From: an uncultured Burkholderiales bacterium
GTDB taxonomy: Bacteria > Pseudomonadota > Gammaproteobacteria > Burkholderiales > Eutrophovitaceae
Direction of reading: 5' to 3'
NCBI GenBank assembly: GCA_951812315.1
Contig: CATOSA010000041.1
Coordinates: forward strand, 1 to 41,810
DNA: 41,810 nucleotides
Below, piece after piece: positions 25,538-40,483 of this stretch. Below the pieces are notes generated by a model. That model was not told the origin of the DNA. It did no database searches and saw only the letters and a program-made list of their open reading frames with translations. A program made the position numbers and the translations under genes. Each line of letters starts with the position of its first letter. Position 1 is the stretch's first letter.

Positions 25538-25570
25538 CTAGTGTCGTGCTTCACTAGTCCAATGCTTCAC
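25538..25570. repeat. Dispersed ACTACACTAG-type element, tandem pair upstream of ftsB
   Basis: CTAGTGTCGTGCTTCAC (25538-25554) is followed at once by the related CTAGTCCAATGCTTCAC (25554-25570). The first copy touches the ftsB start codon. Related copies lie at 18733-18744, 34907-34923 and 35243-35257. Confidence 0.6.
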
Positions 25571-25628
25571 AATTGGTTGCAGGCAATCATCAAGGCGTTA
25601 GACCACAGCGTGAATGGGATCCACGGCG

Positions 25629-26921
<1,293 letters not shown>

Positions 26922-27005
26922 TTACGTTTGTTGATCGGCACAATTCCTGATCGGGACATTTGTTGACCAAACCCCGCGGCCTTGTGACTGATGTTGGCCA
27001 GCCAG

Positions 27006-29590
<2,585 letters not shown>

Positions 29591-29677
29591 CTAGATTTGC
29601 ACCATTCTGCGGAATGATAACGCAATCTCACAGCAGACGACAGCGTGTCGCAGCAAAAGTCAGACAATCTACCGGCC

Positions 29678-32074
<2,397 letters not shown>

Positions 32075-32160
32075 GGCATATTGCGGTTAACGTTCTGAAA
32101 AAATGTTATTTTACCGACTGGTGCCTCAATTGACACAGTTCATCAATTGACACAGCTAAA

Positions 32161-32979
32161 GTGTCCCTGAAAAGAACAGCCTTTTTTGTTTCTGACCGGA
32201 CCGGCATTACTGCCGAAATGCTTGGTCACAGCCTGTTGACCCAGTTCGATGGCGTCGAATTTACCGAAGTGACACTGCCATTTGTCGATACGGAAGCCAA
32301 GGCTTGGGATACCGTAGCCCGATTGAATGAAACCGGGAAGATTGAAGGCGGACGCCCGCTCGTATTCAGTACCCTGGTCAATACCGAATTGTCCGGAATC
32401 GTGCAGCAGGCGAACGCACTTTACATGGACTGCTTCCAGGTATTTATTGCTCCGATGGAGCATGAACTCGGCTTGCATTCATCGCACTCGGTAGGACGTT
32501 CCCATAGCGTAAAAAGCAGCGGCTACTACCTCCGAATGGAAGCCGTAAATTTCGCAATGGCGTATGACGACGGACAGTCGGGCAAGGATATGGACAAGGC
32601 AGACATCATTCTGGTTGGTGTTTCCCGGAGTGGAAAGACACCCACCTGCCTTTATCTTGGACTGCAATACGGAATTCGCGCCGCAAATTACCCGCTGATT
32701 CCGGAAGATTTCGATGCAATGAAGTTACCAGCGTCACTGGAAGCACATCTTGACAAGATTTTTGGCCTGACTATACGGCCCGACCGGCTGCAACGAATTC
32801 GCAATGAAAGACGCCCTAACAGCGAGTATGCGTCGATGAAAAATTGCGAGCATGAGGTACGGCAAGCAGAGAGGCTGATGCGGCAGGAAAACATCCCCAT
32901 TCTGGATACGACGACGCGATCCATCGAGGAGTTGGCGACGTTCATCCTTCATCAAGCCCATTTGGGACGTCACATTTAG
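32161..32979 (+). CDS. ppsR: Phosphoenolpyruvate synthase regulatory protein (kinase/pyrophosphorylase)
   Basis: A bifunctional ADP-dependent kinase and Pi-dependent pyrophosphorylase that switches PpsA off and on. The 272-residue protein contains SDRTGITAEMLGHSLLTQF, the P-loop-like LVGVSRSGKTPTCLYLG and the C-terminal LDTTTRSIEELATFIL. The start is GTG 32161 (MSLKRTAFFVSDR); the ribosome site is weak. It is divergent from ppsA with 86 bp between starts, the common arrangement in betaproteobacteria. Confidence 0.95.
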   Translation: MSLKRTAFFVSDRTGITAEMLGHSLLTQFDGVEFTEVTLPFVDTEAKAWDTVARLNETGKIEGGRPLVFSTLVNTELSGIVQQANALYMDCFQVFIAPMEHELGLHSSHSVGRSHSVKSSGYYLRMEAVNFAMAYDDGQSGKDMDKADIILVGVSRSGKTPTCLYLGLQYGIRAANYPLIPEDFDAMKLPASLEAHLDKIFGLTIRPDRLQRIRNERRPNSEYASMKNCEHEVRQAERLMRQENIPILDTTTRSIEELATFILHQAHLGRHI

Positions 32980-33093
32980 CGCAAATCGTTGCCGGGTCGA
33001 GTGGTGTAAAAATCCGGCCGTCTGAACCGGGCCAGACTCAGGAACAACAACACCGCATTATTCTGAACGGCATTCCGAACAGCGCGCAAAACA

Positions 33094-33690
33094 TCAGGGT
33101 GGTCCTTTGGCATTGCTCGAGTCAACGAGTGCGCGAACCGGTGAGAAACTTTGCCTGTGTACCGGGCTCACGCCATGATCACGTAACGCCTGAATGTGAT
33201 TTTTGGTCGGATATCCCTTGTGTTGATCGAAACCATAATCGGGGTACTGGCGGTGCAATTGCAGCATATGCTGATCTCTGGCCACTTTCGCCAATATCGA
33301 CGCGGCCGAGATCTCGGGCACCAGCGCATCACCTTTGATCACCGCCGTTACCGGATACGTCAGGTCCGGACATCGGTTGCCGTCGACAAGTACTTCTGTT
33401 GGCACGACCGTGAGCGTCTGGACGGCCCTCTTCATTGCAAGCATCGTCGCCCACAAAATATTGAGACTGTCGACTTCCTCTACGCTGGCCGACGCGATCG
33501 CCCATGCGCGTGCCTGGGTACGAATCACATTGGCAAGTTCGTCCCGGCGCGGGGCTGACAGTGTTTTCGAATCGGCCAGACCGTCGATCGGGTTATCTGC
33601 ATCGAAAATAACACTGGCGGCAAAGACGGGGCCAGCCAATGGGCCCCGGCCCGCTTCATCGACACCGCAAATCGTTCGTTCCGGCGTCAT
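33094..33690 (-). CDS. rnhB: Ribonuclease HII
   Basis: Cleaves RNA in RNA-DNA hybrids and removes single ribonucleotides from DNA. The acidic active site is seen as D11-E12 in [14 protein letters not shown] and a further Asp in VLVDGNRCP, with [21 protein letters not shown] later in the chain. The length of 198 residues is normal. It starts 6 bp after lpxB ends, as the last gene of the minus-strand lpx operon in this window. It is convergent with ppsR; the 114 bp between them hold nothing clear. Confidence 0.97.
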   Translation of the reverse strand: MTPERTICGVDEAGRGPLAGPVFAASVIFDADNPIDGLADSKTLSAPRRDELANVIRTQARAWAIASASVEEVDSLNILWATMLAMKRAVQTLTVVPTEVLVDGNRCPDLTYPVTAVIKGDALVPEISAASILAKVARDQHMLQLHRQYPDYGFDQHKGYPTKNHIQALRDHGVSPVHRQSFSPVRALVDSSNAKGPP

Positions 33691-33696
33691 CAGCGA

Positions 33697-34905
33697 TCAG
33701 ACGTTTTGCGCAGCATCGGTTTTCTCCGTACTGGCGTTCTCGGTATTGGCGTTCAGTAACGGCGCAATTGCATCAACTGCCCGGTCCGCCGTTCCCTGGC
33801 GAAGTATCTGGTGCATGGCAAGAAAGCGCGACCGCAATCGTAGTCGCAGTTGCGGATTTCTCAGCAGATTGCACACGGCCTGTGCGAGATTCTCGGGCTG
33901 CGCATCTTCTTGCAGCAATTCCGGAACAATGAACTCACCGGCAATGATATTTGGCAACCCGACGTAAGGAAGATAGGCCTTGCGGCGCATGATCCATGCA
34001 GTAGCTGCCGGCATCGTGTACGTGATCACCATTGCACATTTCAACAGTGCCGCTTCCAGCGTCGCGGTACCTGACGCGACCAGTGCCGTATCGGCCGCGG
34101 TCATTGCTTCATGCGCATGGCCGAACAAGATGGTCAATGGCAGGTCCTCTGCATGACGCCGATACAAAGCCCCTTCGAATATCAACCGCGTTTCACGGCT
34201 CGCAAGTGGCACCAGAAAATGCACGTTGTTGATTTGCTCGCGAATATGTCCCGCAGTAGCAATCATCAAGTCGGCCATTTGCCGCACTTCGCTTTGACGG
34301 CTGCCCGGCAACAATGCGACCACATACGCATCTGCTGGAATCTTGAGTTGTTCGCGCACGCCGTTTCGATCCGGATGCTCCGGTAATTCGTCCGCCAGGG
34401 GATGGCCAACGTAGGCTACGGGTATTCCGGCACGCTCATAGATGGGCACTTCAAACGGAAATAGTGCGAGCACCTTGTCCGCAGCGCGTTTGATCTGGTG
34501 TATGCGTTCGCCTCGCCAGGCCCAGATCGACGGACTCACGTAATGAATCGTCGGAATTCCGGCCGCTTTAAGTTTTCGCTCCAAAACAAGATTGAAGTCA
34601 GGAGCGTCAACACCAATGAAAATATCAGGCTGGTCGTCCAATAAGCGGCGCTCTAACTCCGCTCTTAAACGCAACAATCTCGGCAGGCTGCGTAGGACTT
34701 CGACATAGCCACGCACCGCCAGTTGCTCCATCGGATACCACGTCTTGAAACCGCTGCCCTGCATTTTGGGACCGCCAATGCCATACGCCTTCAACCGGGG
34801 ATAGCGCGACTTGAGTGCCTGCAACAAGCGGCTGCCAAGCAGATCACCCGATGCTTCGCCTGCCAGCATGGCGACGCGCAGTTCGCCTGCGGCGCGTTCA
34901 CGCAT
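33697..34905 (-). CDS. lpxB: Lipid-A-disaccharide synthase
   Basis: Joins UDP-2,3-diacylglucosamine and lipid X to the lipid A disaccharide at the inner membrane. Motifs: LAGEASGDLLGSRLLQAL, GIGGPKMQGSGF, DAPDFNLVLERKLK, HYVSPSIWAWRGERI, LLPGSRQSEV and GTATLEAALL. Two starts are possible. ATG 34923 adds MKHYTS, but these codons are the dispersed repeat that also sits just before the ftsB start, so ATG 34905 (MRERAAGELRVAML, 402 residues) is preferred. It is separated from lpxA by an unusual 350-bp insert. Confidence 0.95.
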   Translation of the reverse strand: MRERAAGELRVAMLAGEASGDLLGSRLLQALKSRYPRLKAYGIGGPKMQGSGFKTWYPMEQLAVRGYVEVLRSLPRLLRLRAELERRLLDDQPDIFIGVDAPDFNLVLERKLKAAGIPTIHYVSPSIWAWRGERIHQIKRAADKVLALFPFEVPIYERAGIPVAYVGHPLADELPEHPDRNGVREQLKIPADAYVVALLPGSRQSEVRQMADLMIATAGHIREQINNVHFLVPLASRETRLIFEGALYRRHAEDLPLTILFGHAHEAMTAADTALVASGTATLEAALLKCAMVITYTMPAATAWIMRRKAYLPYVGLPNIIAGEFIVPELLQEDAQPENLAQAVCNLLRNPQLRLRLRSRFLAMHQILRQGTADRAVDAIAPLLNANTENASTEKTDAAQNV

Positions 34906-35258
34906 ACTAGTGTAGTGCTTCATTATTATCGGCGCTTATGCTGGACTCTTGAACAGATGCTGAAATGAACAAAAGTGGCGAAATTTGCCTCAGACAAGGC
35001 GCAAACCACAGCGAGGTTGGCCCGCGTAAGGCGGAGCAGGTTCCGCGCGCGTCAGCGCGTGGATGCGACCCGGGAGCGGGATGCTTCGCGCCGAAAACGC
35101 GTTCGTATGCGCGCCTGCGCGGTCGCATCCCCATGAATGGGGCCCCCCTGCTCTGCGCTTCGGCGCACACCTCGTGAGGATTTGTAACGCAGTATAAGGT
35201 AAATTCTCGCCATCTTTTGTGCCGCTAATAGTGAAGTATAGTGAAGTACTACACTAGA
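34906..35258. mobile_element. MITE-like insert between lpxA and lpxB
   Basis: A 350-bp non-coding stretch in an operon that is otherwise packed with overlaps. Its ends are 15-bp inverted repeats with one mismatch: CTAGTGTAGTGCTTC at 34907-34921 and GAAGTACTACACTAG at 35243-35257. Inside is a second, longer imperfect inverted repeat (about 35013-35172) with arms GCGGAGCAGG/CCTGCTCTGC and GGATGCGACC/GGTCGCATCC. No ORF of note and no clear target-site duplication are seen. This is a structural call; no transposase is known for it. Confidence 0.5.
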
Positions 35259-36032
35259 TCAGCGGATAATACTTCGCTGCGATGTGCTGGAAAGGAATTT
35301 CACCAACGTTTCCAGTTCGGGGCATGCTTTCACCTGTTCGCCAATAGCTGCGCGCGCTTCCTCAAGTTTGAGACCGGAACGATACAACGTCTTGTAGGCA
35401 CGCCGGATTCCGGAAATCGTTTGCGCGGCGAAGCCGCGGCGTTTCAGGCCTTCACTATTGATGCCGTAAGGTTGCGCGGTGTTGCCCATTGCTGTCACGA
35501 AAGGCGGCACGTCGGCCAGCACGACCGACCCGACGCCAGTTACCGCATGTGCCCCTACCCTGCAAAATTGATGCACACCAGTAAATCCACCAAGCATGGC
35601 AAAGTCGCCCACTTCGACGTGGCCGGCGAGCTGTGTGCAATTCGCGAGAATTACATCGTTGCTTACAATAGTGTCATGCGCCATGTGCACGTACGCCATG
35701 ACCCAGTTTCTGTCACCCAGCCGGGTATAGCCACGATCTTGCACGGTACCAATATTGAACGTGCAAAATTCGCGTATGACGTTGTCGTCGCCAATCTCCA
35801 GCGTAGTAGGCTCACCAGAGTATTTCTTGTCTTGCGGCACTTCACCCAACGATACATGGTGAAAGATCCGGTTTCTGCTGCCAATGCGCGTATGACCGGT
35901 GATGACGGCGTGTGCACCTATTTCCGTACCTGCACCGATCTCGACATGTTCGCCAACGATGGAGTACGGCCCGATTGTTACGTCGCTCGCAAGATTCGCC
36001 CCGCCATAAACGATCGCTGTTTCGTGGATCAT
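35259..36032 (-). CDS. lpxA: UDP-N-acetylglucosamine acyltransferase
   Basis: Adds the 3-hydroxyacyl chain to UDP-GlcNAc in the first step of lipid A synthesis. The 257-residue protein is a left-handed beta helix of hexapeptide repeats (ASDVTIGPYSIVGEHVEIG and on), with the catalytic His region in VMAYVHMAHDTIVSNDVILA and the C-terminal helices after EGLKRRGFA. ATG 36032 (MIHETAIV) overlaps the fabZ stop as ATGA, which decides the start over an in-frame ATG at 36050. Confidence 0.97.
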   Translation of the reverse strand: MIHETAIVYGGANLASDVTIGPYSIVGEHVEIGAGTEIGAHAVITGHTRIGSRNRIFHHVSLGEVPQDKKYSGEPTTLEIGDDNVIREFCTFNIGTVQDRGYTRLGDRNWVMAYVHMAHDTIVSNDVILANCTQLAGHVEVGDFAMLGGFTGVHQFCRVGAHAVTGVGSVVLADVPPFVTAMGNTAQPYGINSEGLKRRGFAAQTISGIRRAYKTLYRSGLKLEEARAAIGEQVKACPELETLVKFLSSTSQRSIIR

Positions 36033-36478
36033 GGATCTCTCATCGTGCACATCAGTGAAGCTTGTGATACGAGCGCATCGTCAACCAGTGCCTGACCCGT
36101 AAACTTCCATATTCCTCTGACATTTCGCACGATCTGCGTTTTGATGATGAGCTGATCGCCCGGCGTCACCGGTTTCTTGAAACGCGCCTTGTCGATTCCG
36201 ACAAACAAATAAACGCTGTTGGCACTTCTTTCCAGATCAAACGACTTGAAGGCCAGAATGGCCGCAGCCTGTGCCATTGCCTCGACAATAAGCACACCGG
36301 GCATGACCGGAAACCTGGGAAAATGTCCGCTGAAGAATGGTTCGTTCACAGTGACATTCTTGAGGGCAATCAGTTCGGTGCCCGGATCGCAGGAGAGCAC
36401 TCGGTCAATTAACAAGAACGGATAGCGATGCGGGAGATGCTCCATGATCTCCAGTACTTCCATCCTGTCCACCGTCAT
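36029..36478 (-). CDS. fabZ: 3-hydroxyacyl-ACP dehydratase FabZ
   Basis: Dehydrates 3-hydroxyacyl-ACP in fatty acid synthesis and competes with LpxA and LpxD for the substrate. The 149-residue hotdog-fold protein has [12 protein letters not shown] and the catalytic His and Glu in [20 protein letters not shown]. Start and stop overlap lpxD and lpxA by 4 bp (ATGA) each, so the three genes are translationally coupled. Confidence 0.97.
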   Translation of the reverse strand: MTVDRMEVLEIMEHLPHRYPFLLIDRVLSCDPGTELIALKNVTVNEPFFSGHFPRFPVMPGVLIVEAMAQAAAILAFKSFDLERSANSVYLFVGIDKARFKKPVTPGDQLIIKTQIVRNVRGIWKFTGQALVDDALVSQASLMCTMRDP

Positions 36479-37545
36479 TTATTACTCCTAATCTTGTGTT
36501 GTTGTTCCAGTGTCCGAATCCTGCTGCGTAATTCCTTCAGATGTCTGACCAGGGACGCATTGCGCGACCAGTCCTCGTGATCACTGATCGGAAATACGCC
36601 TGTATATTTGCCGGGCTTGCGAATGGATTTTGGCACCAGCGTTCCTGCAGAAATTTCGACATTGTCGGCGATCTCAAGATGACCAATAATCATCGCGCTG
36701 CCGCCAATCCGGCAATAGCGCCCGATACGCACGCTGCCGGCAATACCGACACAACCTGCGATCGCCGTATGTGCGCCAATAAAGCAGTTGTGCCCGATCT
36801 GAATCTGATTGTCGAGTTTGACGTCATCCTCAATGATCGTATCGTCAAGTGCGCCTCGGTCAATGGTTGTATTGGCTCCGACCTCAACATCATCGCCGAC
36901 CATCACACGGCCGATTTGCGGAATCTTCAACCAGCGCCCATTGTCCATTGCCATTCCGAAACCGTCGGCTCCGATGACTGCCCCGGAATGAATAATGGCC
37001 CGCTGGCCAATAATGCATTCGCCATAAACAGTGCCATTGGCGTGCATGACAGAGCTCGCACCGATTCTTGCATCCCGGCCGATGTAGCAGCCCGCGCCGA
37101 TTTGAGCGCGCCCGCCGATTTGCGCCCCGGCGTCAACAATTGCGCCAGGGCCAATGTAGACATCTTCATCAAGATGCGCAGACGCCGCAACGCTGGCAGT
37201 GGCGTCAATGCCGGGAGAATGGGCGTAGGCCGGGTTGAGCAGACCGGACACACGGGCATAGTAAGCGTACGGGTTGTCACAAACGATACGCGGCAACCCG
37301 GTCGCCCCCGCAGATTCCCTGTCAAGAATGACCGCGCTTGCACGCGTGGTCTCTAACTGATGCTGATACTTTGCGTTGGTCAGAAATGAAAGGTCGCCAG
37401 ATTTGGCGGAGTCAAGTGGCGCTACCTGAAATATTTGTGTCGACTCTTCACCGAGCACTTCGCCTCCGAACTGTGCAACAAGCTCATATAAGCGCTGAGG
37501 CTTGCGCTCTTGCCTACGCATTGCGACCAGGCTTGGCGTTGTCAA
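36475..37545 (-). CDS. lpxD: UDP-3-O-(3-hydroxyacyl)glucosamine N-acyltransferase
   Basis: Adds the N-linked 3-hydroxyacyl chain in the third step of lipid A synthesis. The N-terminal domain has the nucleotide-binding DLSFLTNAKYQHQLETTRAS. The hexapeptide-repeat helix holds GRVMVGDDVEVGANTTIDRG and the catalytic His region IQIGHNCFIGAHTAIAGCVG. The C-terminal helix (LKELRSRIRTLEQQ) is typical. The frame opens MTTPSLVAMRRQER; the Met at residue 9 is an alternative start. Confidence 0.97.
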   Translation of the reverse strand: MTTPSLVAMRRQERKPQRLYELVAQFGGEVLGEESTQIFQVAPLDSAKSGDLSFLTNAKYQHQLETTRASAVILDRESAGATGLPRIVCDNPYAYYARVSGLLNPAYAHSPGIDATASVAASAHLDEDVYIGPGAIVDAGAQIGGRAQIGAGCYIGRDARIGASSVMHANGTVYGECIIGQRAIIHSGAVIGADGFGMAMDNGRWLKIPQIGRVMVGDDVEVGANTTIDRGALDDTIIEDDVKLDNQIQIGHNCFIGAHTAIAGCVGIAGSVRIGRYCRIGGSAMIIGHLEIADNVEISAGTLVPKSIRKPGKYTGVFPISDHEDWSRNASLVRHLKELRSRIRTLEQQHKIRSNK

Positions 37546-37581
37546 ACCGTGACAGAAGTTTTCTACCGACCGTGGGCGCTA

Positions 37582-38100
37582 TTAATCGCCAAGCGCTTCG
37601 ATCACCTTGTCAGTAATATCCATCCGCGGGCTCCGATACACGGCCTCCTGCAAAATGAGATCGTAATTCTCCTTCTCGGCAATCGCATTGATGACCTTGT
37701 TCGCACGCTGCAATACGGTTTCGAGTTCTTCATTCTTGCGAAGATTCAGATCTTCGCGAAATTCGCGCTGCATTCTTTGCAAATCACGCGTCAGGCGTCC
37801 CAGCTCCGATTCGCGATCGCGGCGCTGCGACGCGCTCATCGTCACGCCCTCTTTCTCAAGCTTGACCTGAAGTGCTTGAGCCCGTTCGGCGACCTTCTTG
37901 ATCTCTGCCTCCCTAGGTGCAAATTCCTTTTCCAGTTTTTTCAGAGCCTTAAGAGCGGGCGGCGCCTCTCTGAACACCCGTTCCGTGCTGACAAATCCGA
38001 TCTTCAAATCCTGGGCAAACAGTGCAGCCCCAGATGCGAGCATCCAACACGTCGCAAAGGCCAGCCATATAATCCTCACAGTCAGTGTCTCCTTATGCAC
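37582..38100 (-). CDS. skp: OmpH/Skp-family periplasmic chaperone
   Basis: Periplasmic chaperone that carries unfolded outer-membrane proteins to the BAM complex. The 172-residue product has a signal peptide (IIWLAFATCWMLASGAALFA, cut near residue 30), then LKIGFVSTERVFREAP and a long charged coiled coil (about residues 45-130). A GTG eight codons in (38079) is an alternative start, but AAGGAG before ATG 38100 supports the longer form. It sits between bamA and lpxD, the standard place. Confidence 0.93.
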   Translation of the reverse strand: MHKETLTVRIIWLAFATCWMLASGAALFAQDLKIGFVSTERVFREAPPALKALKKLEKEFAPREAEIKKVAERAQALQVKLEKEGVTMSASQRRDRESELGRLTRDLQRMQREFREDLNLRKNEELETVLQRANKVINAIAEKENYDLILQEAVYRSPRMDITDKVIEALGD

Positions 38101-38116
38101 ATTTTTTCACGGGCAA

Positions 38117-38190
38117 AATTCCGGCCCAGTATTTTTCTGGCTCAGTATTCTTTGGCACCGTATCTTTTAGACCCGAGTCTTTTAGACCCG
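38117..38190. repeat. Degenerate 15-bp tandem repeats between bamA and skp
   Basis: On the plus strand the units TATCTTTTAGACCCG (38161-38175) and AGTCTTTTAGACCCG (38176-38190) are nearly identical, and TATTCTTTGGCACCG (38146-38160) and a 16-bp unit before it are weaker copies. On the minus strand one frame is open through all of them and reads DTGLK, DSGLK, DTVPK, NTEPE, but it has only a CTG start inside the bamA end. Confidence 0.65.
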
Positions 38191-38208
38191 TATCACCTAG
38201 ATCGATGG

Positions 38209-40481
38209 TCAGAACGCGCTGCCAAACGTAAACTGGAACTGTTCGGTTTCGTCGCCAGGCTGGTCGTTTATCGGGTACGCAAAAATCAGCTTGAGCGGAC
38301 CGACCAGCGAAAACCAGTTGATTGAAAAACCGGCAGAATAACGCATTTCTTCAGCAATATATTCATAGGTGTCGCCCACCATACCCATATCGATAAAGGT
38401 CGCAAGCCTTATTGATCTGTCTTTACCCAATCCGGGAAATGGGAACAGCAGTTCAAAGTTATTGATTACCTGCAGTTCGCCACCGAGCGAATTCCCGTCC
38501 GTGTCTTGCGGGCCGAGCGAAGCCGCCGCGTAGCCCCTGACAGTATTTACACCACCAGCAAAAAAGTTCTTGTTGAACGGCAAGTCCTGATTGTCGTAGC
38601 CGTCACCGTAGCCAAGTCTCGTCTGCAACAGAGAAGTGAACGTCCTTGACAATGGATAATACCATTGAAGTCGATACGTCAATCTGTAATAGGTCAAATC
38701 CCCAAGCGGAACAGATACTTCAGTGCTGAGTCGTTGCAAGGTCCCGGCCGTTGTGTAAATCACGCTGTCGCGTTTATCCCGGGCCCAGGCCGCCGTGATC
38801 GGCCATGCATCGGTAATATCGCCAAACTCATTCACGAAGTCGATATATCTTTGCGGACTGTTCTCGAATAACCCGATTTCCGTCTCTTCGTACGCGAACC
38901 CATAGTTGATGCGGTCAAACTCCGTAATCGGCACGCCGAAACGCACACCGAGCCCCAGTGTTTTAGTGTTGAAGGGTACAACGTCCAGACTCGTTGAATC
39001 CAGGTCCCGCCGGTAGAAATCGAATCCTCTGCTGACACCGTCAGCGGTGTAATACGGATTGGTATAAGAAAGAGAATAGTTCTGGTTGACCGAGCCGGTA
39101 CTGATTTGAAATGACAGCGAGTTGCCGGTACCGAGAATATTATTCTGTGCCAGTCCGGCAGTCAGGACGAGGCTTTCGGTCGATGAATAGCCAATACCGA
39201 ATGTCAGATTACCCGTGTTGCGTTCGGTCACCTTGACATTCACGTCTACCTGATCTGCGGTACCGGGAACGGTCGGTGTATCGATTTGCACATCGGAAAA
39301 ATACCCGAGCTTGTCAATACGCTGTCGTGAACGGTTCAGTTTTTTGGTCGAGTACCACGCGCTTTCGAACTGGCGTAATTCCCTGCGGATCACCTCGTCG
39401 CGCGTGTCGGTATTCCCGGAGATAATGATGCGCCTGATGTAGACACGCCGACCCGGGTCTATATACAGGGTCAGGTCGACTTCATTGTTCTCGCGATCCA
39501 GTTCAGGCACGGCGTTGACTGCGGCAAAGGCATAGCCCTCATCCCCGAGACGATCAGAAATCAGCTTTGTCGTTTCAGTCAGTTTCTCTCGCGAGAACAC
39601 AGCACCCACCTCTACCTGATTCAGCGTCATTAACTCCTCTTCCGGAATAATCTTCTCACCGGCAAAAATAACGCTCCTGACCGTATACTTTTCACCTTCG
39701 GTCATGTTGACCGTGATGTATATATTCTCCTTGTCCGGCGAAATGGATACCTGCGTGGAATCGATCGAGAACTCGATATAACCACGATCCAGATAAAACG
39801 ATCGCAAGCCTTCAAGGTCCGCCTCCAGCTTTGGTTTCGAATATTGATCGCTGTCCGTATACCAAGTCATCAACCCGGGAGTCGTAAGTGCAAATTCTCG
39901 CTTCAGCGTATTGTCATCGAACAAGTAGTTTCCGACGAAATTGAACCGCTGGATCTTTGCAACCTTGCCTTCAAAAATCGAAAAACTGATCGCGACCCGG
40001 TTGCGTTCCAGCGGCGTCACCGTAGTCACGATCTTGACGCCGTACTTTCCGCGCGAAATGTACTGGTTTTTGAGTTCCTGCTCGGCAATGTTGAGCAAGG
40101 CGCGATCAAAAATTCGCGATTCTTTCAGGCCAATCTGTTGCAGCGCTTCTTTCAACTGCTCTTCAGGAAACTCCTTGGACCCGGACACATCGACCTGGGC
40201 GATCGCTGGCCTTTCCTGAACAACAATGACGAGCACATCGCCACTTTCTCCAGACGTACATCGTTGAAGAATCCGGTCGAAAACAGTGCCTTGATCGCTT
40301 CGCTTGCCAGAGTCTCGTCAACAGTATCGCCGACCCGGACCGTGAGGTAGCTGAACACCGTGCCTGGATCGGTTCTCTGAATCCCTTCGACTCTGATGTC
40401 ACCAACCTCGAAGGGATCAAATGCGCAAACGGATTGAACATAAAAAGCCAGGCACAACGCCAAGGCCAGGACGCGCTTCAT
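38209..40481 (-). CDS. bamA: Outer membrane assembly factor BamA (one frameshift)
   Basis: Core of the BAM complex that inserts beta-barrel proteins into the outer membrane. The signal peptide MKRVLALALCLAFYVQSVCA is followed by POTRA 1 (FDPFEVGDIRVEGIQRTDPG). The frame breaks near 40240: GTGGCGATGTG should read with one more G, after which DVLVIVVQERPAIAQVDVSG continues. Further POTRA domains and the 16-strand barrel follow, ending in the aromatic C-terminus QFTFGSAF that BamA itself recognises. The restored length of about 757 residues is normal. Since BamA is essential, the single missing base is most likely a sequence error. Confidence 0.95.
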
Positions 40482-40483
40482 TG

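Noticed and set aside
35241..36095. 284-codon plus-strand ORF over lpxA
   Set aside because: Antisense shadow of lpxA, whose hexapeptide repeats make long open frames on the other strand.
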